Source: an uncultured Rhodocyclaceae bacterium
GTDB lineage: Bacteria; Pseudomonadota; Gammaproteobacteria; Burkholderiales; Rhodocyclaceae
Assembly: GCA_903930805.1 (NCBI GenBank)
Contig: CAIYZZ010000310.1
Location: 1-12,610, forward strand
Length of the DNA: 12,610 nt
Direction of reading: 5' to 3'
Of this stretch, positions 1 to 7,969 are shown one piece after another. Both the position numbers and the translations under genes were made by a program. The notes beneath the pieces are model-generated. The model was given only the letters and a program-made list of their open reading frames with translations, was not told the DNA's origin and ran no database searches. The first letter of the stretch is position 1. Every line of letters begins with the position of its first letter.

Positions 1-861
1 GGCTTCGAGTTCCTGGATGATCTTGCCGTTGCCGCGCACCGGGCCGTCGAGACGCTGCAGGTTGCAATTGACCACGAAGACGAGGTTGTCGAGCTTCTCG
101 CGCCCGGCCATGCCGATCGCGCCCATCGACTCCGGTTCATCCATTTCGCCATCGCCCATAAAGGCCCAGACCTTGCGGCCGGTGGTATTGGCGAGACCGC
201 GATCATGGATGTACTTTGTGAAGCGCGCCTGGTAGATCGCCTGCAAGGGCCCAAGACCCATCGACACGGTAGGGAACTGCCAGAAGTAGGGCATCAGCCA
301 GGGATGCGGATCGGAGGTGACGCCCTTGCCATCGACATCCTGACGGAAACCATCGAGTTGGTCTTCAGTCAGGCGGCCGAGCAGAAAGGCACGCGCATAG
401 ACGCCGGGCGCGGAATGGCCCTGCACAAAAATCAGATCGCCACCATGCTGCTCAGTCGGCGCATGCCAGAAGTGCATGAAGCCGACGTCGTAAAGCGTTG
501 CCGCCGAGGCGAAGCTGGCGATGTGGCCGCCGAGATTCGAATCGCCCTTGTTGGCGCGCAGCACCATGGCCAAGGCATTCCAGCGTACATAGGCGCGAAT
601 CTTGTTTTCCAGCGCATAGTCGCCGGGCGCAAGCGGCTGCCGGTCGACCGGAATGGTGTTGATGTAATCGGTATTCGCCGCGTAGGGCAGGTTGATGCCG
701 GCTTGGTGGCCCAACTCAATCAACTTTTCGATCAGGTAGTGGGCGCGCTCTGGGCCGACTTCTTCAATGACAGCCTGCAGCGCATCAAGCCACTCGCGGG
801 TTTCCTGTGGGTCTGCGTCGGTTCCAGATACAACCAAAGCCCCGGAATGAATCTCGGACAT
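1..861 (-). CDS. aceE: Pyruvate dehydrogenase E1 component, homodimeric type (5' part, truncated by window edge)
   Basis: E1 decarboxylates pyruvate with thiamine diphosphate and acetylates the lipoyl domain of E2 in the cytoplasmic PDH complex. Reading leftward from ATG at 861, the frame is open for 287 codons to base 1. The family is homodimeric AceE (about 885 residues), so roughly the first third is present. Recognisable stretches are RANKGDSNLGGHIASFAS (about 102-119), GHSAPGVYARAF (148-159), the thiamine-binding motif GDGEMDEPES (236-245) and NCNLQRLDGPVRGNGKI (265-281). All match the AceE pattern closely. The start is supported by an AGGAG Shine-Dalgarno a few bases upstream. The gene is divergent from the oxidoreductase operon at 1050. 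The catalytic C-terminal parts lie outside the window. Identification is firm. Confidence 0.96.
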   Translation of the reverse strand, partial: MSEIHSGALVVSGTDADPQETREWLDALQAVIEEVGPERAHYLIEKLIELGHQAGINLPYAANTDYINTIPVDRQPLAPGDYALENKIRAYVRWNALAMVLRANKGDSNLGGHIASFASAATLYDVGFMHFWHAPTEQHGGDLIFVQGHSAPGVYARAFLLGRLTEDQLDGFRQDVDGKGVTSDPHPWLMPYFWQFPTVSMGLGPLQAIYQARFTKYIHDRGLANTTGRKVWAFMGDGEMDEPESMGAIGMAGREKLDNLVFVVNCNLQRLDGPVRGNGKIIQELEA

Positions 862-880
862 ATCTTCTCCTGGTGGAGTT

Positions 881-886
881 ATTATC
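881..886 (-). promoter_or_regulatory. Possible -10 element for aceE
   Basis: On the minus strand the sequence reads GATAAT (5 of 6 to TATAAT), about 20 bases before the aceE start codon. I found no good -35 hexamer at 16-18 bp spacing, so this is a weak call. The 188-bp gap from 862 to 1049 must also hold the promoter of the rightward operon, for which no convincing sigma-70 site is visible. Confidence 0.25.
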
Positions 887-1008
887 GAATGCGTTCTGCG
901 GGTGACACGGAACGAGCGGCAACTTCATCTGCTGGGTAGGCGGACGGCCACATGGTAAAGCGTTACACTCTCGCTCGCAATCGGGCAGCGCAACATGAGC
1001 GCAGCAGC

Positions 1009-1019
1009 GCCTGTCAGGC
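1009..1019. promoter_or_regulatory. 11-bp palindrome ahead of the oxidoreductase operon
   Basis: GCCTG-T-CAGGC is a perfect inverted repeat with a one-base centre, 30 bp before the first start codon of the operon. It could be an operator half or core. In addition CCTGTC (1010-1015) is complementary to GACAGG (1036-1041), which overlaps the AGGAGG ribosome site, so an RNA hairpin could partly cover that site. Both roles are inference from symmetry alone. Confidence 0.25.
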
Positions 1020-1038
1020 TAGCCCGGAAAATATAGAC

Positions 1039-1044
1039 AGGAGG
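1039..1044 (+). promoter_or_regulatory. Strong ribosome binding site of the oxidoreductase operon
   Basis: A perfect AGGAGG lies 5 bases before the ATG at 1050. It fixes the start of the gamma subunit and excludes the longer overlapping frame that begins at 952. Confidence 0.85.
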
Positions 1045-1049
1045 AAGCA

Positions 1050-1631
1050 ATGTTCCAAGTTCGCATCCACGGACGCGGGGGGCAAGGGGTGGTTACCGCC
1101 ACCGAGATGTTGTCCATCGCAGCATTCGATGAAGGCCGTCACGCCCAGGCCTTTCCCAGTTTCGGTTCCGAGCGAATGGGCGCACCGGTGGTGGCTTTCT
1201 GTCGCATCGACGACAAAGAGATCCGCCTGCGCGAGCCGATCATGGAACCCGACGCGATCATCATCCAGGACCCGACGCTGTTGCACCAGGTCGACTGCTT
1301 CGCCGGCTTGAAGCCCGACGGCTACATCCTCATCAACACCAACAAAAGCTTCGAGGAACTCGGTCTGGCTGACTTCATGCATAGTCACAAAGCCGAGCGA
1401 CTCTGCACCGTTTCGGCCACCGATCTGGCGCTCAAACATGTCGGGCGACCGGTGCCCAACGTGCCACTTCTGGGCGGCTTCGCCGCCATCTCGGACCTGA
1501 TCAAACTGGAATCGGTAATCAAGGCGATCCAACACAAGTTTTCTGGCAAGGTCGCCGCTGGCAACATCGCCGCAGCCACCGAGGCCTACAAGATCGTCCG
1601 GGAAGAAATGGAGGCTGCCCACCATGCTTAA
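1050..1631 (+). CDS. 2-oxoacid:acceptor oxidoreductase, gamma subunit
   Basis: This is the gamma (CoA-side, PorG/PorC/PadE-type) subunit of a thiamine/iron-sulfur 2-oxoacid oxidoreductase, 193 residues, the usual size for a free-standing gamma subunit. The signature is the N-terminal GRGGQGVVTATE (8-19), followed by a conserved patch around AQAFPSFGSERMGAPV (32-47). These are typical of the pyruvate/ketoisovalerate oxidoreductase gamma family. The protein has no cluster-binding cysteine motif, as expected. It is the first gene of the operon, has a perfect AGGAGG, and its last 8 bases overlap the alpha-subunit start, suggesting translational coupling. The family is clear. The substrate (pyruvate, phenylglyoxylate or another 2-oxoacid) cannot be read from this subunit. 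Confidence 0.92.
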   Translation: MFQVRIHGRGGQGVVTATEMLSIAAFDEGRHAQAFPSFGSERMGAPVVAFCRIDDKEIRLREPIMEPDAIIIQDPTLLHQVDCFAGLKPDGYILINTNKSFEELGLADFMHSHKAERLCTVSATDLALKHVGRPVPNVPLLGGFAAISDLIKLESVIKAIQHKFSGKVAAGNIAAATEAYKIVREEMEAAHHA

Positions 1632-2886
1632 GCAAACCGAAGGAAGCCGCGCCGTCGCGGAAGCGGTCGCCATGTGCCGGCCTGAAGTCATCTGCGCTTA
1701 TCCGATCTCGCCGCAGACGCACATCGTCGAGGCGTTGGGCGAAATGGTCAAGGACGCTTCACTGGTCGACTGCGAATTCATCAACGTCGAATCTGAATTT
1801 GCCGCCATGTCGGTGGCCATCGGCGCTTCGGCCACCGGCGCACGCAGTTACACGGCCACCGCCTCGCAAGGACTCCTGTTCATGGCCGAAGCGGTCTTCA
1901 ATGCCTCTGGCCTTGGCCTGCCCATCGTCATGACGGTGGCGAACCGCGCCATCGGCGCACCCATCAACATCTGGAACGACCACTCCGATTCGCTCTCCCA
2001 GCGGGATTGCGGCTGGTTGCAATTGTTTGCCGAAACCAATCAGGAGGCGCTCGACCTGCACATCCAGGCCTTCCGCCTTGCCGAAGAGGTGAGCCTGCCG
2101 ATCATGGTCTGCATGGACGGCTTCATTCTCACGCACGCCTACGAGCGCGTGGATATGCCGACGCAGGCGCAGGTCGATGCCTACCTGCCACCCTATGAGC
2201 CACGTCAGGTACTCGATACCAACGAACCCGTTTCCATCGGCGCCATGGTCGGCCCCGAAGCTTTCATGGAAGTACGCTACCTTGCCCACGCCAAGCAGAT
2301 GCAGGCGCTGGAGCGCATCCCGCAACTGGCAGAAGAATTCAAGGCCGTCTTCGGGCGCGACAGTGGCGGCCTGGTCCGCACTTATCGCACCGAGGATGCC
2401 GAAACTATCGTCATCGCCATGGGTTCGGTGCTCGGCACCATCAAGGACACAATCGATGCGATGCGCCAGGATGAAAATGGCGGGCACAAGATCGGCGTAC
2501 TCGGCATCACCAGTTTCCGCCCCTTCCCGCATGTTGCGATGGCTGCGGCGCTGAAGCACTGCAAGCGTTTCGTCGTGCTGGAAAAGAGTCTCGCCGTGGG
2601 CGGCGGCGGCATCGTCGCGACAGACGTGCGCATGGCCGTGACCGGCATGGGCCTGAAGGGATTCACGGTCATTGCCGGTCTCGGCGGACGCGCCATCACC
2701 GTGAAGTCACTCACCACGCTATTCGAGAAAGCCACCCGCGAAGAGCTTGAATTGATCACCTTCCTCGATCTCGACTGGAAAGCCGTGAACAAACAGCTCG
2801 AACGCGAGAAGGCACACCGTCGCAGCGGTCCGGTTGCCGAAGCCATGCTGCGCGACGTCGGTGTCGTCGGTTCGCGCAACTATTGA
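1624..2886 (+). CDS. 2-oxoacid:acceptor oxidoreductase, alpha subunit (PorA/PadG type)
   Basis: The alpha subunit carries the pyrimidine-binding (PFOR domain I) and domain II modules that complete the thiamine site with the beta subunit. It has 420 residues, normal for the split-subunit enzymes. Visible signatures are YPISPQTHIVEAL (26-38), INVESEFAAMSVAIGAS (53-69, with the conserved Glu that activates the thiamine pyrimidine ring) and ANRAIGAPINIWNDHSD (106-122) followed by QRDCGWLQLFAETNQEALD. The last two are characteristic of the pyruvate/phenylglyoxylate branch rather than the 2-oxoglutarate (KorA) branch. Translation starts inside the gamma gene, with GGAGG at 1610-1614 upstream. By family logic the substrate is pyruvate or an aryl glyoxylate. 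Pyruvate is suggested by the neighbouring aceE, but that is context, not proof. Confidence 0.92.
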   Translation: MLKQTEGSRAVAEAVAMCRPEVICAYPISPQTHIVEALGEMVKDASLVDCEFINVESEFAAMSVAIGASATGARSYTATASQGLLFMAEAVFNASGLGLPIVMTVANRAIGAPINIWNDHSDSLSQRDCGWLQLFAETNQEALDLHIQAFRLAEEVSLPIMVCMDGFILTHAYERVDMPTQAQVDAYLPPYEPRQVLDTNEPVSIGAMVGPEAFMEVRYLAHAKQMQALERIPQLAEEFKAVFGRDSGGLVRTYRTEDAETIVIAMGSVLGTIKDTIDAMRQDENGGHKIGVLGITSFRPFPHVAMAAALKHCKRFVVLEKSLAVGGGGIVATDVRMAVTGMGLKGFTVIAGLGGRAITVKSLTTLFEKATREELELITFLDLDWKAVNKQLEREKAHRRSGPVAEAMLRDVGVVGSRNY

Positions 2887-2907
2887 ACTATTGAGAGGTA
2901 AAAACAC

Positions 2908-3918
2908 ATGTCCTTTCAACCCGTCAAGTTTTACCAGACCGGCACTTTCACCGTCGGCAACCGCCTGCTCGCCCCCGAAGAGCGCAGCGTGCAGGCCAGT
3001 GCAAAACGCTTCAACTCCATCAACTCTGGCCACCGCGCCTGCCAGGGTTGTGGCGAGGCGCTCGGGGCGCGCTATGCCATCGATGCGGCGATGGAGGCCA
3101 CACAGGGCCAGTTGATCGCCGCGAATGCCACCGGCTGTCTCGAAGTTTTCTCCACACCCTATCCCGAGACTTCGTGGCAGATCCCGTGGATCCACTCGTT
3201 GTTCGGCAACACCGCTGCAGTGGCCACCGGTATTGCCGCCGCCATCAAGGTCAAACGCAAGAAGGGCGAACTTCAACAGGACGTACGCGTCGTGGCACAG
3301 GGCGGCGACGGCGGCACGACCGACATCGGCTTCGGTTGCCTTTCCGGCATGTTCGAGCGCAATGATGACGTCCTCTACATCTGCTACGACAACCAGGCCT
3401 ACATGAACACGGGCGTGCAGCGCTCCTCCGCCACGCCGGCTGCGGCGCGCACGGCGACCACGCCTGCCGTCGGGCCGCAACCCGGCAACATCTTCGGCCA
3501 GGGCAAGTTCCTGCCGGCCATCGCAATGGCCCACGAGATTCCCTATGTCGCCACCGCCACCGTCGCCGACCTGCGCGACCTCGAAGCCAAGGTGCGCCGC
3601 GCCATGGAAATTCGCGGCGCCCGCTACATCCACATCCTCGTGCCCTGCCCGCTCGGCTGGGGCAGCCCCTCGCACGAGACAATCAAGCTGGCGCGCCTGG
3701 CCAAGGAAACCGGTCTCTTCCCCGTCTTCGAGGCTGAGCACGGCGAACTGAAGTCGGCACTGAAGATACGGCGACAACTGCCGGTGGAGGAATTCCTGAA
3801 GCCGCAGAAACGCTACGCCCACCTCTTTGGCAAGCAACCCGACATCGCCACGCTGACGAAACTCCAGGCGCAGGCCGACCGCAACATCCGCAAATACAAT
3901 CTTCTGGAGGGCCTGTGA
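2908..3918 (+). CDS. 2-oxoacid:acceptor oxidoreductase, beta subunit (TPP and [4Fe-4S])
   Basis: The beta subunit binds thiamine diphosphate-Mg and the proximal [4Fe-4S] cluster. It has 336 residues. Likely cluster ligands are C45 and C48 in RACQGCGEALGARYA, C77 in NATGCLEV and C247 in LVPCPLGWG, the spacing expected for PorB. The thiamine motif runs from GGDGGTTDIG (132-141) to the Asn in CYDNQAYMNTGVQRSSATP (159-177). The tail KPQKRYAHLF (298-307) resembles the PorB ending. The gene lies 21 bp after alpha with AGAGG upstream, and its TGA overlaps the ATG of the next gene. All catalytic elements seem intact. The family includes pyruvate and phenylglyoxylate enzymes, and substrate specificity remains open. 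Confidence 0.93.
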   Translation: MSFQPVKFYQTGTFTVGNRLLAPEERSVQASAKRFNSINSGHRACQGCGEALGARYAIDAAMEATQGQLIAANATGCLEVFSTPYPETSWQIPWIHSLFGNTAAVATGIAAAIKVKRKKGELQQDVRVVAQGGDGGTTDIGFGCLSGMFERNDDVLYICYDNQAYMNTGVQRSSATPAAARTATTPAVGPQPGNIFGQGKFLPAIAMAHEIPYVATATVADLRDLEAKVRRAMEIRGARYIHILVPCPLGWGSPSHETIKLARLAKETGLFPVFEAEHGELKSALKIRRQLPVEEFLKPQKRYAHLFGKQPDIATLTKLQAQADRNIRKYNLLEGL

Positions 3919-5540
3919 TGGAAAAACCTTTTGCCATTACGCTCAACCCCGGCTCATCGCTCGCCAATCTCACCGGTTCGTGGCGCACCAACAAACCGGT
4001 TTACCTGGATCGCCTGCCGCCCTGCAACGCCACCTGCCCGGCTGGAGAAAACATTCAGGGCTGGTTGTTCCACGCCGAATCCGGCAACTACGAACAAGCC
4101 TGGCGTTCGCTGGTCGACAACAATCCCCTGCCGGCCATCATGGGGCGCGTCTGCTACCACCCCTGCGAAGGCGCCTGCAACCGCCAGCATGTCGATGCTG
4201 CCGTCGGCATCAATTCGGTCGAGCGCTTTCTGGGTGACGAGGCCATCAAGCGCGGCTGGAAGTTTGATAAGCCCGCAACGCCGTCGGGCAAAAAGGTGTT
4301 GGTCGTCGGTGCCGGGCCTTCGGGCCTCTCCGCTGCTTACCACCTGGCCCGGCTAGGTCACGCGGTCGAGATTCACGAAGCCGGCCCCTTTGCCGGCGGC
4401 ATGATGCGCTTCGGCATTCCAAAATACCGTTTGCCGCGCGAGGTGCTCGACGCTGAAGTACAGCGCATCGTCGACCTCGGCGTGACGCTCCGGCTCGACA
4501 CCAAGGTCGCCAATATCCAGGAGAGCATGCTGGCTGGCAAGTTCGATGCCGCCTTCCTTGCCGTCGGCGCGCACATCGGCAAGCGCGCCTACATCCCCGC
4601 CGGCACAGCGGCGAAGGTGGTCGACGCGATTTCTGTATTGCGCTCGATGGAAGGTGAAGATAAGCCCATGCTCGGCCGCCGCGTCGTCGTCTATGGCGGC
4701 GGCAACACGGCCATCGACGTGGCACGCTCGGTCAAGCGCATGGGTGCCGAACCCATCATCGTCTATCGCCGCACCCGCGACAAGGCGCCGGCGCACGACT
4801 TTGAAATCGAGGAAGCACTGCAGGAAGGCGTGATGGTGAAATGGCTGTCGACCATCAAACAGGCCGAAGAAGGCGAGATCACCATCGAGAAGATGGCACT
4901 CGACGACAAGGGCTTCCCTCAGCCGACGGGCGAGTTTGAAACGCTCGCCGCCGATTCGGTGGTGCTGGCGCTGGGGCAGGATGTCGACCTCGGTCTGCTC
5001 GAAGGCGTACCCGGCCTCGAAATGAAGGACGGCACGGTACAGGTCGGCCCCAACATGATGACTGGACATACCGGCATCTTCGCCGGTGGCGACATGGTGC
5101 CCTCCGAGCGCACGGTCACCGTCGCGGTCGGCCACGGCAAGAAAGCCGCGCGGCATATCGATGCCTGGCTCAAGGGCGAAACCTACGCCCCGCCGCCGAA
5201 GCACGAAGTGGCAGGCATCGACAGGCTCAACACCTGGTACTACTCGGAAGCACCGCACGTCGTACGGCCAATCCTCGATATCATCCGACGCCAATCGACC
5301 TTCGAGGAAGTACAAGGCGGGCTGGACGAAACGAATGCCCTGTTCGAGGCGCGCCGCTGCCTCTCCTGCGGCAACTGCTTCGAGTGCGACAACTGCTACG
5401 GTGTCTGCCCCGACAACGCCGTCATCAAGCTCGGCCCCGGCAAGCGCTTCGAATTCAACTACGACTACTGCAAGGGCTGCGGGATGTGTGCGGCTGAATG
5501 CCCCTGCGGTGCGATCAAGATGGTGCCGGAGGAAAACTAA
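3918..5540 (+). CDS. GltD-like FAD/NAD(P) oxidoreductase with C-terminal 2[4Fe-4S] ferredoxin domain (electron-output subunit)
   Basis: This 540-residue protein probably takes electrons from the alpha-beta-gamma core and passes them to NAD(P). In order: an N-terminal GltD-type Fe-S region with C36, C40, C79, C83 and C87; an FAD-binding GAGPSG (131-136); a second Rossmann motif GGGNTA (260-265) for NAD(P); GIFAGGD (386-392), the second FAD contact; then a ferredoxin domain with C487, C490, C493, C497-Pro and C518, C521, C524, C528-Pro, plus extra cysteines at 481, 484 and 530. The ferredoxin part replaces the separate delta subunit of Por/Pad enzymes. I chose ATG at 3918, which overlaps the beta stop and has GGAGG at 3906-3910, over the GTG one codon earlier. 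Homology to phenylglyoxylate dehydrogenase PadH covers the FAD part. NAD versus NADP preference is not evident. Confidence 0.9.
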   Translation: MEKPFAITLNPGSSLANLTGSWRTNKPVYLDRLPPCNATCPAGENIQGWLFHAESGNYEQAWRSLVDNNPLPAIMGRVCYHPCEGACNRQHVDAAVGINSVERFLGDEAIKRGWKFDKPATPSGKKVLVVGAGPSGLSAAYHLARLGHAVEIHEAGPFAGGMMRFGIPKYRLPREVLDAEVQRIVDLGVTLRLDTKVANIQESMLAGKFDAAFLAVGAHIGKRAYIPAGTAAKVVDAISVLRSMEGEDKPMLGRRVVVYGGGNTAIDVARSVKRMGAEPIIVYRRTRDKAPAHDFEIEEALQEGVMVKWLSTIKQAEEGEITIEKMALDDKGFPQPTGEFETLAADSVVLALGQDVDLGLLEGVPGLEMKDGTVQVGPNMMTGHTGIFAGGDMVPSERTVTVAVGHGKKAARHIDAWLKGETYAPPPKHEVAGIDRLNTWYYSEAPHVVRPILDIIRRQSTFEEVQGGLDETNALFEARRCLSCGNCFECDNCYGVCPDNAVIKLGPGKRFEFNYDYCKGCGMCAAECPCGAIKMVPEEN

Positions 5541-5561
5541 TCGAATCACCGGACCCGATCA

Positions 5562-6344
5562 ATGACTATCCGTTTTTTCATCGCGGTGCTGATAACACTG
5601 GGCAATCTGGGCTCAGCCAACGCGGCGGGCCCCGACTGTTCCCGGCCATTCACCCTGGCACTCCATGATCATGGGCTGCTCTATTCCGCCGACACCGACA
5701 CCGGTATCGACAAGGACGTTGCCGATGAACTGATCCGCCGTAGCGGCTGTAAAGTCACCACCAGTCTGCTGGCACGCGCCCGGATCTGGCAGCTGATTGA
5801 GTCGGGCGCACTCGATTTCAGCCTTTCCGGTATCACCAACGCCGAGCGCGATAAATTCGCGGGTTTTGCCTGGTACTTCAGCAATAAATATTACCTGCTG
5901 GTGCGCAAGGATTCCGGCGTACGCAATCATGTCGAATTCGAGCAGAACGACAAACTGCAACTCGGCGTGATTCGCAGTTTCCGTTACAGCCCATCGGCCA
6001 ATCGGCTGGTGGACAAGTTGCAAGCGACCAACCGTGTCAGCCAGGCGGGGGGCCTCGCTCCCTTGTACCAGACCCTGATGTTGAATCAGATTCAGGGCAT
6101 GATCATCGAGCCTTTCGATTACCCGTCACTGGAAGAAAAGAAGGTTCGCGACATCACGACCATCATCGAGTTCGCTGACCCTCCGGTTCCTCACGGTCTG
6201 ATCATGTCGAAAAAAGCGCTGCCACCGGCGGAGCAGGAGAAATGGCGCGCACTGGTCAATGGCATGCACAGCGATGGAACCCTGCGCCGTATTTTCGAAA
6301 AATACTTCAACCCTGACCTTGCCGCCGCCATGGTCAACTTCTAG
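5562..6344 (+). CDS. Periplasmic solute-binding protein, family 3-like
   Basis: A 260-residue secreted protein of the extracellular solute-binding family 3 type (amino-acid/polar solute). The N-terminus is a signal peptide: MTIRFF, a hydrophobic core, then SANAA with cleavage near residue 21 or 22. The mature part shows the family pattern: an early strand TLALHDHGLLYS, GIDKDVADELIRRSGC, then the LLARARIWQLIESGALDFSLSGITNAERD region. C26 and C63 could form a disulfide. No permease or ATPase is nearby, so a transport role is unlikely to be self-contained. It sits 21 bp after the oxidoreductase operon and 8 bp before a diguanylate cyclase, so a sensory role feeding that cyclase is inferred. No good Shine-Dalgarno is visible. 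The ligand is unknown. Confidence 0.8.
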   Translation: MTIRFFIAVLITLGNLGSANAAGPDCSRPFTLALHDHGLLYSADTDTGIDKDVADELIRRSGCKVTTSLLARARIWQLIESGALDFSLSGITNAERDKFAGFAWYFSNKYYLLVRKDSGVRNHVEFEQNDKLQLGVIRSFRYSPSANRLVDKLQATNRVSQAGGLAPLYQTLMLNQIQGMIIEPFDYPSLEEKKVRDITTIIEFADPPVPHGLIMSKKALPPAEQEKWRALVNGMHSDGTLRRIFEKYFNPDLAAAMVNF

Positions 6345-6352
6345 CCACCACC

Positions 6353-7933
6353 ATGGCTGCTCCACGCGGCTCGATGCGCGCAGCGCGCCTGCTTTTGCTG
6401 CTGCCTTGGCTGATTCTGGTCGCTACGCTCGGCGCGACCTGGTTCGTATGGGATCACGAACGCCAGAACGCCCACAAAGAACTGCACTCGCAATTCGACT
6501 TTGCTCTGCGCGACACCGTCAGTCGAATTGAACAGCGCGTCGCGGCCTACGAGCAATTGCTGCGCGGTGTGCAAGGTCTGTTAGCCACGTCGGGCCTGAC
6601 GAATCGCGCTGCCATTCGTGACTACATCGAAACCCTCCGACTGGATGTCAACTTCTCGGGTATCCAGGTCATCGGGGTGGTCGAGCAGATTCCGCAGTCC
6701 AGAAAAGACGCCCATGTTGCCGCCATCCGTCGGCTTGGTTTCGCCGACTACAGCATTCATCCGGAAGGGGAGCGCGAAATTTACGCACCAATTATCCAGC
6801 GTGAATCTTATGTTGGCAGTAACGATGCGCCCCTCGGTTTCGATGCCTGGTCCGACCCGGTACGTCGACTGGCGATGGAAAAAGCACGCGATTCCGATAT
6901 GGCAGCCATCACGGGAAAAGTGCGTTTGACCATCGATAAAGACGCCACAAACAACCCGGGGTTCATCATGTATCTGCCGCTTTTTGCCCAAGCGCAGCCG
7001 CGCGATAGCATCACACAGCGTCGTGCCAGTTTGATTGGCTGGGTCTATGCAGCGTTCCATATGAGCGACTTCATGGCCGGCTTGTATGGCAAGCAAGCGG
7101 ATGGTCTGGCTTTGGCTATCTACGATGACACCACTCCCAGCGCTGCCACACTCATGCACCGGAATGGCAACTCAGCCGGCGGCGCTATAAGTGCCAATGA
7201 GTATATGGTCGTCGCAGGCCATACCTGGATGCTGACAGTGGCCACGCAAAATGAATTCGAAACCCGCTTCGGTCGTAATATCGCATTGATCATCGCCGTG
7301 ACCGGCATCGGCCTGAGTCTGTCGATGGCATTACTGGCGTGGTTCATGATTAACGGACGTGCCCGCGCATTACTGCTGGCCGCCGAGATGACCGAGGAAT
7401 TACGGCATATGGCACAGCACGACGCGCTGACAGGCCTCCCCAACCGGGCTCTGTTCAGTGACCGCGTGCAGAACACACTGGCCTATGCCAAACGCCATGA
7501 CACGCGTTTCGCCATCATCTTTCTCGATCTCGACAAGTTCAAACCCGTCAACGACAACTACGGCCATTCCGTCGGCGACCTGTTGTTGCAGCAGGTGGCA
7601 AAACGGCTACAGGATTCCATTCGTGCCTCCGATACGGTAGGCCGCATTGGCGGCGACGAATTCGTTTTGCTGCTTGGCGAGTTGGTCGGAGCGGATGCCG
7701 CGCTTGCCCTGGCCGAAAAGATTCGTCTGGAGATACGACGACCCTACCGTATCGATGGTCACGAATTGGCTATTTCATGCAGTCTCGGGATCGCCATCTA
7801 TCCTGATGATGGCGCGGACGAACTCACCCTGGCCAAGAGCGCAGATGAGGCCATGTATCGCGCCAAGGAAGGCGGGCGCGACAGCGTTCGCAGCAGCGGC
7901 GATCGTTGCGAATCCCCGGGTAATTGTGCATAG
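6353..7933 (+). CDS. Membrane CHASE-domain diguanylate cyclase (GGDEF)
   Basis: This 526-residue inner-membrane protein synthesises c-di-GMP. Order: a transmembrane helix (about 12-33), a periplasmic CHASE-like sensor (about 75-290, with GIQVIGVVEQIP, then GFADYSIHPEGEREIYAPI), a second transmembrane helix (about 309-332), then a GGDEF domain starting at HDALTGLPNR (356-365). The active-site loop is an intact GGDEF (433-437). The inhibitory I-site RASD (424-427) lies the canonical five residues before it, so product inhibition is expected. There is no EAL domain. The preceding gene, 8 bp upstream, is a periplasmic binding protein that could present its ligand to the CHASE domain. The start has no clear ribosome site, and Met8 (6374) is a possible alternative. 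Cyclase activity is well supported; the signal is unknown. Confidence 0.92.
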   Translation: MAAPRGSMRAARLLLLLPWLILVATLGATWFVWDHERQNAHKELHSQFDFALRDTVSRIEQRVAAYEQLLRGVQGLLATSGLTNRAAIRDYIETLRLDVNFSGIQVIGVVEQIPQSRKDAHVAAIRRLGFADYSIHPEGEREIYAPIIQRESYVGSNDAPLGFDAWSDPVRRLAMEKARDSDMAAITGKVRLTIDKDATNNPGFIMYLPLFAQAQPRDSITQRRASLIGWVYAAFHMSDFMAGLYGKQADGLALAIYDDTTPSAATLMHRNGNSAGGAISANEYMVVAGHTWMLTVATQNEFETRFGRNIALIIAVTGIGLSLSMALLAWFMINGRARALLLAAEMTEELRHMAQHDALTGLPNRALFSDRVQNTLAYAKRHDTRFAIIFLDLDKFKPVNDNYGHSVGDLLLQQVAKRLQDSIRASDTVGRIGGDEFVLLLGELVGADAALALAEKIRLEIRRPYRIDGHELAISCSLGIAIYPDDGADELTLAKSADEAMYRAKEGGRDSVRSSGDRCESPGNCA

Positions 7934-7945
7934 CGGTCTGACTCA

Positions 7946-7969
7946 GCCGTCCCGCCAGCGCCGACTTTT
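7946..7969 (+). repeat. 24-bp dispersed repeat, copy 1
   Basis: An exact copy of a 24-bp sequence that begins GCCGTCCCGCC and ends GCCGACTTTT. It fills most of the 35-bp gap between the convergent cyclase and rlmN-like genes, and its last T is the first base of the complement of the rlmN-like stop codon. No strong internal hairpin is visible. See copies 2 and 3. Confidence 0.9.

Noticed and set aside
205..939. Rightward 244-codon open frame
   Set aside because: It lies antisense to aceE, whose translation matches the AceE family throughout; the frame is a codon-bias shadow.
1032..1037. TATAGA as a -10 box for the oxidoreductase operon
   Set aside because: It is only 13 bases before the start codon and would place the transcript start at or after the ribosome site; there is also no matching -35.
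3915..3917. GTG start for the FAD subunit one codon before the ATG
   Set aside because: ATG 3918 is the stronger codon, has good spacing from GGAGG and forms the usual stop-start overlap with the beta subunit.
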